Part shown: positions 6,406-13,113 of the stretch, one piece after another
Layout: each line of letters begins with the position of its first letter
How positions within the stretch are numbered: position 1 is the first letter of the stretch
DNA from: Brachybacterium sp.
Lineage (GTDB): Bacteria; Actinomycetota; Actinomycetes; Actinomycetales; Dermabacteraceae
Direction of reading: 5' to 3'
NCBI GenBank assembly: GCA_030451965.1
Contig: JAKDNE010000046.1
Location: 1-13,113, forward strand
Length of the DNA: 13,113 nt
The notes under the pieces: model-generated
Told to the model about the DNA's origin: nothing
The model's input: only the letters and a program-made list of their open reading frames with translations
Databases searched by the model: none
Translations under genes and position numbers: made by a program

Positions 6406-7910
6406 GCGCGCTCTCCTGGCAGTCGGGTCACGGCCGCCGCGAACAGATCCCCCCGCTCCGCGTAGTCACGGAACTGGTCGATGGAGGCCGCCGCGGGAGC
6501 CAGCAGCACCACGTCGCCGTCGCCGGCGAGCGCGCGGGCGGCCTGCACCGCTTCCTCCATCAGCCGGGATCGCCCGGCGTCGCCGCCAGTGTCGCCCGGA
6601 TCGATGCGCCGCAGAGGGATCTCCGGCGCGTGTCGCGACAGAGCGGTCGTGAACGGCTCCGCATCGACACCCAGCAGCACGACTGCGACCAGACGGTCGC
6701 GCACCGCGGCGATCAGGGGGTCGAGGTCGGCGCCCTTGGTGTCGCCGCCGGCGATCCAGACCACGCGTTCGGCAGAGCGCAGGGAGGCGGCCGCGGCAGC
6801 GGGGTTGGTCGCCTTGGTGTCGTCGACATAGTCGATGCCGTCGATGGTGGCCAGGTGCTGGGCACGATGGCTGCCGATGCGGTACGCCCGCAGGCCGTCT
6901 CGGATCGCGGAGGGCTCGACCCCGTGGGCACGGGCGAGCGCGGCGGCGGCCAGGGCGTCGAGCACGAGGTGGGGACCGGCACCCTGCGGGCCCAGGTGGG
7001 CGAGGTCCTCGAGGGTGGCGATCTCGGCGGCCGCGGAGCGGCGCTCTGCGAGGAAGGCCCGGTCCACCAGGACCCCGTCGATCATCCCGAGTTCGGAGAG
7101 GCCGGGGGGCCCCAGCGTGAGGCCGACGGCTCGTGCACCCTCGACGACGTCGGCCTCCTCGACCAGGCGCCGGGTGACGGGGTCGGCGACGTTGTACACG
7201 CAGGCGGTGCGCACACCCTCGAAGATGCGTCCCTTGGCCGCGGTGTAGGCCTCGGCACCGCCGTGCCAGTCCAGGTGATCGGCGCTGACGTTCAGCACCA
7301 CGGCCGCCTCGCAGTCCAGGTGCTCGGTCCAGTGCAGCTGGAAGCTCGAGAGCTCGAGCGCGAGCACCTCGAAGCCTTCGGGGTCCAGTGCGGCCTCGAT
7401 GACGGGCAGGCCGACGTTCCCGCACGCGACCGCCCGCAGCCCGGCCTGCTGCAGCATCGACTCGAGCATGGTGACGGTGGTGGTCTTGCCGTTGGTGCCG
7501 GTGATGCCCAGCCAGGCGGGACCGTCGGCGGCCTGCATCCGACGGGCCAGCTCGATCTCGCTCCAGACGGGGATCCCTGCGGCCTGGGCGGCGACCAGCA
7601 GCGGCTGATCGGGCCGCCAGCCCGGGGAGGTGACCACCAGGTCGATCGGGCGGTCCTGCGGGAGGGTGCGGAGGTTCTCCGCGCCGAGGCGGAACTCCAC
7701 CCCGAGCACCTCGAGGATCTGGGCGCGCTCGCGCAGTGCGGGGGTGTCGGCCCCGTCGACGACGAGCACTTGCGCGCCGCGCTGCATGGTCTGATCCGCG
7801 ATGGCGTAGCCGGAGACCCCGAATCCGGTCACCAGGATCCGCAGCCCGCTGACGTCCAGGCCCGGCCAGGAGCGCTCCTCGGCAGGGATCCCGGCCGACT
7901 GCATGGTCAT
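6402..7910 (-). CDS. murD: UDP-MurNAc-L-alanine--D-glutamate ligase
   Basis: MurD is the cytoplasmic ligase that adds D-glutamate to UDP-MurNAc-L-Ala using ATP. The 502-residue protein has the UDP-binding Rossmann domain with VTGFGVSGYAIA at 27-38, the P-loop GTNGKTTT at 138-145, ELSSFQL at 186-192, LNVSADHLDWHG at 206-217, Lys226 in the AYTAAKGRIF segment as the probable carbamylated lysine, HRAQHLATIDGIDYVDDTKATNP spanning 348-370, and APAAASIDQFRDYAERG at 471-487. The length is a little above the usual 440-490. The ATG at 7910 overlaps the mraY stop by four bases (ATGA) with GAGG 8 bases upstream; Met3 is possible but would lose this overlap. The stop in turn overlaps ftsW. The frame remains open upstream through mraY, which is a shadow. 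Confidence 0.96.
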   Translation of the reverse strand: MTMQSAGIPAEERSWPGLDVSGLRILVTGFGVSGYAIADQTMQRGAQVLVVDGADTPALRERAQILEVLGVEFRLGAENLRTLPQDRPIDLVVTSPGWRPDQPLLVAAQAAGIPVWSEIELARRMQAADGPAWLGITGTNGKTTTVTMLESMLQQAGLRAVACGNVGLPVIEAALDPEGFEVLALELSSFQLHWTEHLDCEAAVVLNVSADHLDWHGGAEAYTAAKGRIFEGVRTACVYNVADPVTRRLVEEADVVEGARAVGLTLGPPGLSELGMIDGVLVDRAFLAERRSAAAEIATLEDLAHLGPQGAGPHLVLDALAAAALARAHGVEPSAIRDGLRAYRIGSHRAQHLATIDGIDYVDDTKATNPAAAAASLRSAERVVWIAGGDTKGADLDPLIAAVRDRLVAVVLLGVDAEPFTTALSRHAPEIPLRRIDPGDTGGDAGRSRLMEEAVQAARALAGDGDVVLLAPAAASIDQFRDYAERGDLFAAAVTRLPGERA

Positions 7911-9007
7911 GACGTGAGCCTCGGCAGGGCGTCGAGGTAGAAGATGCCCAGTCCGATGCCGGCGAGGATGCCTGCCACGATCCAGAAGCGCACCACGATG
8001 GTGACCTCGTTCCAGCCCTTGAGCTCGAAGTGGTGCTGCAGCGGCGCCATCCTGAACACGCGTTTCCCGGTGAGTTTGAAGCCCGCGACCTGGATGATGA
8101 CCGACAGCGAGATGATCACGAACAGGCCGCCGATGACGGCGCCGACGATCTCGGTGCGGGAGATGATGGTCAGCCCCGCGATCGCGCCGCCGAGGGCGAG
8201 CGAGCCGGTGTCCCCCATGAAGATCTTGGCGGGCGAGGTGTTCCACCACAGGAAGCCGACGCAGGCGCCGATGATCGCCGCGCACAGCACGGCGGTGTCC
8301 AGCGGGTCGCGGGCGTCGTAGCAGTGCACCACTCCCCCGGCGTCGAGGTCGACATTGCACACCTGCCGCCACTGCCAGAAGCTGATGATCAGGTAGGCGG
8401 CGGTGAAGATGATCGTCGCGCCGCTGGCGAGGCCGTCGAGCCCGTCGGTGAGGTTCACCCCGTTGGACCAGGCGGCGACCAGGAAATTCGCCCAGACGGC
8501 GAAGAGGAGGAAGCCGACCACGGTGCCCAGGAGCGCGAGGTCCAGCCAGGGGACGTCGCGCACGAAGGAGATGTTCATGGAGGCGGGTGTCAGCCCGTTC
8601 TCATCCGGGAACAGCAGTGCCAGCACGGCGAAGGCGGTCGCGACCAGGAACTGTCCGACCAGCTTGTACCGAGGGCGCAGTCCCGTGCTGTCCTGCTGGG
8701 AGATCTTGAGGTAATCGTCGAGGAAGCCGACGATCCCGAGGCCGACGGCCAGGAACAGCACCAGCAGCACGGAGACGCTGGGCGAGGTCCACAGCACCAG
8801 ATGGGTGAGGAAGTACGCCGCCAGCACCGCCAGGATGATCGCGACGCCGCCCATGGTCGGGGTGCCGCGCTTGGTGGCGTGCGTGGTGGGGCCGTCGTCG
8901 CGGACGAACTGTCCATAGCCTCGGCGTTCGAGGACCTTGATGAAAAGGGGCGTGCCGAAGATCGACAGCATGAGTGCGATCGCCCCGGAGATGATGATCG
9001 CGATCAA
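7907..9007 (-). CDS. mraY: Phospho-MurNAc-pentapeptide transferase MraY
   Basis: MraY is the integral membrane enzyme that joins phospho-MurNAc-pentapeptide to undecaprenyl phosphate, making lipid I. The 366-residue product has about ten membrane helices and all the family motifs: GYGQFVRDDGPTTHATKRGTPTMGG at 30-54, FLDDYLK at 95-101 with the Asp97-Asp98 pair, NLTDGLDGLA at 185-194, FMGDTGSLALGG at 263-274 with the catalytic-site aspartate, and PLQHHFE at 322-328 followed by GWNE and RFW. An outside loop has Cys217 and Cys229, a possible disulfide. The start is TTG: an in-frame TGA lies two codons upstream, AGGAG sits 7 bases ahead, and TTGA overlaps the murF stop by four bases in the same way that ATGA couples the next two genes. 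Translation from this codon gives the expected N-terminus. Confidence 0.97.
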   Translation of the reverse strand: MIAIIISGAIALMLSIFGTPLFIKVLERRGYGQFVRDDGPTTHATKRGTPTMGGVAIILAVLAAYFLTHLVLWTSPSVSVLLVLFLAVGLGIVGFLDDYLKISQQDSTGLRPRYKLVGQFLVATAFAVLALLFPDENGLTPASMNISFVRDVPWLDLALLGTVVGFLLFAVWANFLVAAWSNGVNLTDGLDGLASGATIIFTAAYLIISFWQWRQVCNVDLDAGGVVHCYDARDPLDTAVLCAAIIGACVGFLWWNTSPAKIFMGDTGSLALGGAIAGLTIISRTEIVGAVIGGLFVIISLSVIIQVAGFKLTGKRVFRMAPLQHHFELKGWNEVTIVVRFWIVAGILAGIGLGIFYLDALPRLTS

Positions 9008-10473
9008 CGGTCAGCTCCTGTCTGCGGCCCGTCGTGGTCACCGAGACGCTCGAGGTGCTCGACGAGGGGGCCCGCGATGCGGCGCAGTCCTGCGTCGCGG
9101 GACGACTTCAGCAGCACCGCGTCCCCGGGCTGCACGGTCCGTTCCAGCACGGCGATCGCCTCGTCGACGGTGTCGAGGTGCTCGGACTCCCCGCCGAAGC
9201 TGCCCTCGAGGCTCGCCCCGTGGTGGATGGGGGCGGCGCCGGCGCCGACCACGTACAGCTGGCCGATGTTCAGTCGGACCGCGAGTCGACCGATCTCGTC
9301 ATGGAGCCGCACGCTGTCGGGCCCCAGCTCCAGCATCTCGCCGAGCACGGCGATGGTGCGGTGGCTGCGGCCGAGGTGGGCGAGCGTCTTCAGCGCCTGC
9401 TTCATGGAGTCGGGGTTCGCGTTGTAGGCGTCATCGACGATCAGCGCGCCGCCGGCACGCAGGGCCTGCATCCGCTGCGTGGAGGCAAGGGTGGCGTCCT
9501 CGAGGGCGGTGGTGGCCGACGCAGGCTCCACGCCGGCGACCAGGGCTGCGGTCAGTGCCGCCAGCACATTGGCGGCCTGGTGCTCACCCAGCAGATCGGG
9601 GCGCACCGGGAAGCTGCCCTGGCTCACGGCGTCGCCACCCAGGGCGGTGAGGCCATCGGGGACCTCGAGCGCGAAGCTCACCCGCGCCTGCTCGTCCAGG
9701 GAGAGCTCACCGCCGCGGACGTCCCCGGCGGTGAATCCCCAGGTGACGACCGGGGCGGCGGAGCGCCCGGCCATCGCGGCGACGAGCCGGTCCTCAGCAT
9801 TCAGGACCGCGCGGCCGCCGGGCACGAGGGCCTCGACGAGCTCACCCTTGGCCTGCGCGATGGCGTCGACCCCGCCGAACTCACCGAGGTGGGCGGAGCC
9901 GACGTTCAGCACGAGCGCGATGTCCGGTCGAGCGATCGCGGTGAGCTGGGCGATGTGCCCGATGCCGCGCGCCCCCATCTCGAGCACCAGGAACCGGGTC
10001 CCGGCGGTCAGCCGGAGCACCGTCAGCGGCAGGCCGAGCTCGTTGTTGAGGCTGCCGACGGGGGCGATGGTGGGCCCGGACGCGCCGAGGATCACTCCCA
10101 GCAGATCCTTGGTGCCGGTCTTGCCGGCGCTGCCGGTGACCGCGAGGACGACCAGCTGCGGGTTCTCCTGGCGGGCGCGGGCGAGCTGGGCTCGGGCCAG
10201 TGCGGACAGCGCATCGCGGACGTCGTCGACACGCACGGCCGGGATGCCGTGCTCCTCGGTCACCAGCGCGAGGGCGGCTCCGGCCCCCCGGGCGGCATCG
10301 AGGAAGTCGTGACCGTCGACGTGCTCGCCGCGGAAGGCGGCGAACAGATCACCGGGGCCGACGTCGCGAGAATCGATGACGGCGTTGCCGGTGACGAGCT
10401 CGTCACCGGTCGCGCCTCCCACGAGTGCGCCGCCCGTGAGGTCAGCGATCTCGCGTGCCGTGGTCTGGAGCAT
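9004..10473 (-). CDS. murF: UDP-MurNAc-tripeptide--D-alanyl-D-alanine ligase
   Basis: MurF adds the D-Ala-D-Ala dipeptide to UDP-MurNAc-tripeptide, finishing the soluble pentapeptide precursor. The 489-residue protein shows an N-terminal MurE/F-type substrate domain (IDSRDVGPGDLFAAFRGE at 33-50), the MurF form of the P-loop TGSAGKTGTKD at 113-123, LEMGARGIGHI at 164-174, NVGSAHLGEFG at 190-200, GEHQAANVLAA at 296-306, DDAYNANPDSM at 347-357 (diagnostic for MurF) and LKSSRDAGLRRIA at 455-467. It starts with ATG two bases after the murE stop, with AAGGA 8 bases upstream, and its own stop overlaps the TTG of mraY. The D-Ala-D-Ala ligase gene that makes its dipeptide is not in this window. Confidence 0.97.
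   Translation of the reverse strand: MLQTTAREIADLTGGALVGGATGDELVTGNAVIDSRDVGPGDLFAAFRGEHVDGHDFLDAARGAGAALALVTEEHGIPAVRVDDVRDALSALARAQLARARQENPQLVVLAVTGSAGKTGTKDLLGVILGASGPTIAPVGSLNNELGLPLTVLRLTAGTRFLVLEMGARGIGHIAQLTAIARPDIALVLNVGSAHLGEFGGVDAIAQAKGELVEALVPGGRAVLNAEDRLVAAMAGRSAAPVVTWGFTAGDVRGGELSLDEQARVSFALEVPDGLTALGGDAVSQGSFPVRPDLLGEHQAANVLAALTAALVAGVEPASATTALEDATLASTQRMQALRAGGALIVDDAYNANPDSMKQALKTLAHLGRSHRTIAVLGEMLELGPDSVRLHDEIGRLAVRLNIGQLYVVGAGAAPIHHGASLEGSFGGESEHLDTVDEAIAVLERTVQPGDAVLLKSSRDAGLRRIAGPLVEHLERLGDHDGPQTGADR
9015..9019 (-). promoter_or_regulatory. Shine-Dalgarno site that sets the TTG start of mraY
   Basis: AGGAG reads on the minus strand 7 bases before TTG at 9007-9005. A TGA in the mraY frame two codons upstream rules out any earlier start, and starting at the next internal methionine (residue 13) would remove most of the first membrane helix. 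The site lies inside the last codons of murF, so the two genes are coupled. Confidence 0.85.
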
Positions 10474-10475
10474 GC

Positions 10476-12062
10476 TCAGCGTCCTTCGTCCATGTCGTCG
10501 GCGCCCCCGCGCGCCGTGTGCGCATCCCGCAGTGCGTCCCGCAGTCGGAGGCGGTCATCGAACGGGTGGACGATACCGCCGATCTGCTGCCCGGTCTCGG
10601 CCCCCTTGCCCGCGACGAGGATGGTGTCGGACACGTCCGCCAGGTATGCGGCCAGGGCGATCGCCTCCCCACGCCCATCCACGTCGTGGACCAGCGCGTT
10701 CGTATCGTCGGGCACGCCGCTGAGCACCTCTCGGCGGATCGCTGCGGGATCCTCGCTGCGCGGGTTGTCGTCCGTGACGATCACCACGTCGGCGAGGCGT
10801 GCGACGACCTCTCCCATACGGGGGCGCTTGCCGCGGTCGCGGTCGCCGCCGGCACCCATGACCACGAGGATGCGGCCGGTGCCGGGGACACCGCGGAGGG
10901 TGACGAGCGTCTGTTCGAGGGCGTCGGGGGTGTGGGAGTAGTCGACGATGCCGCGGATCGGGGCTGCGACCACGGACTCCATCCGGCCCGGGACCGTTCC
11001 GGCCCGGCCGAGCGCCTCGGTGACGTCCGCGCCGGCGTGGCCGATCGCGGCCAGCAGCAGATCGGCGGCCAGCGTGTTGGCGACGTAGGGTCGGCCCGGG
11101 AGCGCGGCCCGCAGGGTGCGGGTGCCGCCTGGGCCTTCGACCTCGAAGGAGGAGCCGTACCCCTCGGGACGATGGGGCCCTGCCCGGTGGTCCGCCTCGA
11201 CGTCCGTCCGCGTGGCGTAGGTGGTCACGGGGATCAGTGCCTCCCTGGCCAGTCGACGACCCCAGTCGTCATCGACGCAGATGATGCCGCGTCGTGCGTG
11301 CTCGGGCGTGAACAGCAACCGCTTGGCCTCGTAGTAGTTCTCCATGGTGCCATGGAAGTCGAGGTGGTCCTGGGTGAGGTTGGTGAAGCAGGCGACGTCG
11401 TAGACGACCTCGTCCGCGCGGTGCAGGACCAGAGCATGGCTGGAGACCTCCATCGAGGCCACCTCGACGTCGTCCTCGACCATCCGTGCCAGCAGTCCGT
11501 GCAGCTCGGGTGCCTCCGGGGTGGTGCGGACGGTGCCGATCGCGTGGTCCGCGCCCTGCGCGTCGCGATAGCTGGTGCCGCTGGTGCCGATCGCACCGGC
11601 AGGGACCCCGAGCTCGAGCAGGGTGCGGGTGATCGCCGTGGTGATGGAGGTCTTGCCGTTGGTGCCGGTCACGCCGATGGCGGCCAGGTGATCGGCGGGA
11701 CGACCCTGGACCAGGGCGGCGGCGGTGGCGGTGGCGGTGCGCGGGTCCTCGACCACGAGCACCGGCAGCCCGGCGGCCTCGCAGCGCTCCCGACCCGCCG
11801 GGTCGGTCAGTGCCATCGCCGCGCCGAGACCGGCGGCCTGCTCGGCGAACTGCGCGCCGTGGGCATTGGCGCCCGGCAGCGCGCACCAGAGGTCGCCGGG
11901 TTCCACCGAGCGGGAATCGAGCGTGACTCCGCGCAGCATGAGATCCGGTCCCGGGACCCCGGGGTCGGGGGCGCCGAGCGCGCGGGCGAGATCCGCGGCA
12001 GTCGCGCCGCGGGCTCGGCGGGGTCGGGCCGGTTCGGGGACGGGTTCGGTCATGAAGGTCAT
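10476..12062 (-). CDS. murE: UDP-MurNAc-tripeptide synthetase (meso-DAP-adding type)
   Basis: MurE adds the third residue of the stem peptide to UDP-MurNAc-L-Ala-D-Glu. The 528-residue protein has the substrate domain (LDSRSVEPGDLWCALPG at 48-64), the P-loop GTNGKTS at 133-139, TTPEAPELH at 180-188, EVSSHAL at 205-211, NLTQDHLDFHGTMENYYEAK at 228-247 with Lys247 as the probable carbamylated residue, DYSHTPDALE at 374-383, GAGGDRDRGKRPRMG at 403-417 and DNPRSEDP at 432-439. The DNPR motif is typical of enzymes that take meso-diaminopimelate; lysine-adding MurE differs here. So the wall is probably DAP-based. ATG at 12062 follows the ftsI stop by seven bases with a GGTGAG ribosome site; Met4 is an alternative with weaker signal. 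The stop is two bases from murF. Confidence 0.97.
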   Translation of the reverse strand: MTFMTEPVPEPARPRRARGATAADLARALGAPDPGVPGPDLMLRGVTLDSRSVEPGDLWCALPGANAHGAQFAEQAAGLGAAMALTDPAGRERCEAAGLPVLVVEDPRTATATAAALVQGRPADHLAAIGVTGTNGKTSITTAITRTLLELGVPAGAIGTSGTSYRDAQGADHAIGTVRTTPEAPELHGLLARMVEDDVEVASMEVSSHALVLHRADEVVYDVACFTNLTQDHLDFHGTMENYYEAKRLLFTPEHARRGIICVDDDWGRRLAREALIPVTTYATRTDVEADHRAGPHRPEGYGSSFEVEGPGGTRTLRAALPGRPYVANTLAADLLLAAIGHAGADVTEALGRAGTVPGRMESVVAAPIRGIVDYSHTPDALEQTLVTLRGVPGTGRILVVMGAGGDRDRGKRPRMGEVVARLADVVIVTDDNPRSEDPAAIRREVLSGVPDDTNALVHDVDGRGEAIALAAYLADVSDTILVAGKGAETGQQIGGIVHPFDDRLRLRDALRDAHTARGGADDMDEGR

Positions 12063-12069
12063 CGGGCGC

Positions 12070-13113
12070 TCACCATTCGTTCTCGAGCTCGCGGCCGGGC
12101 ACGCCGGTCGGGGCGATGCCCTGGTTCTGGAGGGCGAAGGTGGTCAGCTCGGAGAAGGCGGGCGCCGCGGCGCGGCTGCCGGAGATGAAGGTGTTCAGTC
12201 CGAAGACGAACACGCCGACCACCAGCTCGGGGTCGTCCGCCGGGGCGACACCGATGAAGGAGGCGGTGTAGGTGCCGTCGCCGACCTGGGCGGTGCCGGT
12301 CTTGCCGCCGACCGCATAGCCGTCCACCGCGGCAGAGGACCTCTCATCGTCCACCGAGTTGTCCATCAGCGTGCGCATGGTCTCGGCGGTGTCGCTGGAG
12401 AGGACGCGGGTGCTCTCCGGCTCGCCGAGCGGTCGCACGGTGCCGTCGTCCTGCTGGATGCCGGCGATCAGGGAGGGCTGGATCCGCACGCCGTCGTTGG
12501 CGAAGGTGCCGACAGCGGAGACCATCTGCAGCGCGTTGACACTGTATCCCTGGCCGAAGGCGGTCGTGTAGCGGGTGCGTCCCTGCCATTGGTCGGCCGG
12601 GTGGACGACTCCGGCCGACTCGCCCGGCAGCTCCACGCCGGTCTTCTCCCCCAGGCCGAAGGCCTTGAGGTAGTCGTACCGCGTCGCAGGGGTGACGGTC
12701 TCGGAGATCTTCACGGTGCCGACGTTCGAACTGTGCTTGAGCACTCCCGCGAGGGTGAGCCGCTGGTCCGGGTGGTGGTGCGAGTCCTTCACCCGATGGC
12801 CGTCGAACCACGTCTCGTAAGGGATCTCGTACTGCGACTCCGGGGTGACCTCCCCCTCCTCGATCGCAGCGGCGAGAGTGAACAGCTTTCCGGTGGATCC
12901 GGGCTCGAACACGCTGGAGATCGAGCGGTTGCCGAGGTCCTCGGGGGCGAAGTCACCAGGGGTGTTCGGGTCGAAGCTCGGGTACTCGGCGAGAGCGAGC
13001 ACCTCACCGGTGCGCGCGTTGTAGACGACGGCGCTGCCACCGGTGGCACCCCACGTCTCGACGGCGCCGGCGACGATCTGCTGCGCCTTCCACTGCAGGT
13101 CCCGGTCGATGGT
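12070..13113 (-). CDS. ftsI: Class B penicillin-binding protein, FtsI/PBP3-like (5' end beyond window)
   Basis: This is the C-terminal 347 residues of the septal transpeptidase that crosslinks the glycan made by FtsW. The frame is open to the window edge and begins with TIDRDLQWKAQQ, the usual lead-in to the transpeptidase domain, so the N-terminal membrane anchor and pedestal (probably 200-250 residues) are missing. Counting from the first visible residue, the active-site SxxK is STGK at 73-76 within FEPGSTGKLFT, the second motif is SSN at 128-130 and the third is KTG at 271-273 within VGGKTGTAQ. AFGQGYSVNALQM at 185-197 is also typical. The protein stops about 75 residues after KTG and has no PASTA domains. 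Its place directly before murE is the standard ftsI position in the cluster; assignment as the division PBP rests on that context. Confidence 0.95.
   Translation of the reverse strand, partial: TIDRDLQWKAQQIVAGAVETWGATGGSAVVYNARTGEVLALAEYPSFDPNTPGDFAPEDLGNRSISSVFEPGSTGKLFTLAAAIEEGEVTPESQYEIPYETWFDGHRVKDSHHHPDQRLTLAGVLKHSSNVGTVKISETVTPATRYDYLKAFGLGEKTGVELPGESAGVVHPADQWQGRTRYTTAFGQGYSVNALQMVSAVGTFANDGVRIQPSLIAGIQQDDGTVRPLGEPESTRVLSSDTAETMRTLMDNSVDDERSSAAVDGYAVGGKTGTAQVGDGTYTASFIGVAPADDPELVVGVFVFGLNTFISGSRAAAPAFSELTTFALQNQGIAPTGVPGRELENEW

Noticed and set aside
7911..8372. Upstream extension of the murD frame into mraY
   Set aside because: It has no MurD sequence and overlaps essential MraY motifs on the same strand.
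1..13113. A previously undescribed system, mobile element, CRISPR array or RNA gene
   Set aside because: All but about 260 bases are accounted for by ten core dcw genes with intact motifs in the standard actinobacterial order. No transposase, integrase, direct-repeat array or tRNA/rRNA-like segment is visible.

Overview
This window is a piece of the dcw (division and cell wall) gene cluster of a high-GC Gram-positive bacterium. All ten genes lie on the minus strand. In transcription order (right to left in window coordinates) they are ftsI/pbp (5' end cut off), murE, murF, mraY, murD, ftsW, murG, murC, ftsQ and ftsZ (3' end cut off). The order, the absence of ddl between murC and ftsQ, the GTG and TTG starts, the strong G/C preference at third codon positions and the long disordered tails on FtsQ, FtsW and FtsZ point to an actinobacterium. 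MurE carries the DNPR motif of meso-diaminopimelate-adding enzymes. A member of Micrococcales, possibly Brachybacterium or another Dermabacteraceae genus, is my best guess, but the genus is inference only.

Layout: 13113-12070, transpeptidase domain of the septal class B penicillin-binding protein. 12062-6402, murE, murF, mraY, murD, the lipid I precursor pathway except for the MurC step. 6405-3857, ftsW and murG. 3821-2301, murC. 2301-1276, ftsQ. 1275-1060, a 216-base non-coding gap. 1059-1, ftsZ. Spacing is very tight: 7 bases ftsI-murE, 2 bases murE-murF, 4-base overlaps murF-mraY, mraY-murD and murD-ftsW, 1-base overlaps ftsW-murG and murC-ftsQ. Only two junctions are looser: murG-murC (35 bases) and ftsQ-ftsZ (216 bases). 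This suggests one polycistronic, translationally coupled transcript, with extra promoter input possible at those two gaps.

How the genes work together: MurC, MurD, MurE and MurF build UDP-MurNAc-pentapeptide in the cytoplasm. MraY moves it onto undecaprenyl phosphate (lipid I) and MurG adds GlcNAc (lipid II). FtsW polymerises the glycan and the FtsI-type PBP crosslinks it at the septum. FtsQ is the membrane scaffold of the divisome and FtsZ forms the ring that places the machinery.

I see no mobile element, CRISPR array, RNA gene or unknown system; this is an ordinary core-genome region. The points worth a second look are modest: a 12-bp perfect palindrome inside the spacer of a candidate ftsZ promoter with a GACAC (WhiA-type) pentamer upstream; a tandem 21-bp / 7-residue basic repeat in the FtsW cytoplasmic tail; an arginine in place of the first glycine of the MurC GIGGxGMS motif; a possible leaderless start of murC; and a TTG start for mraY.
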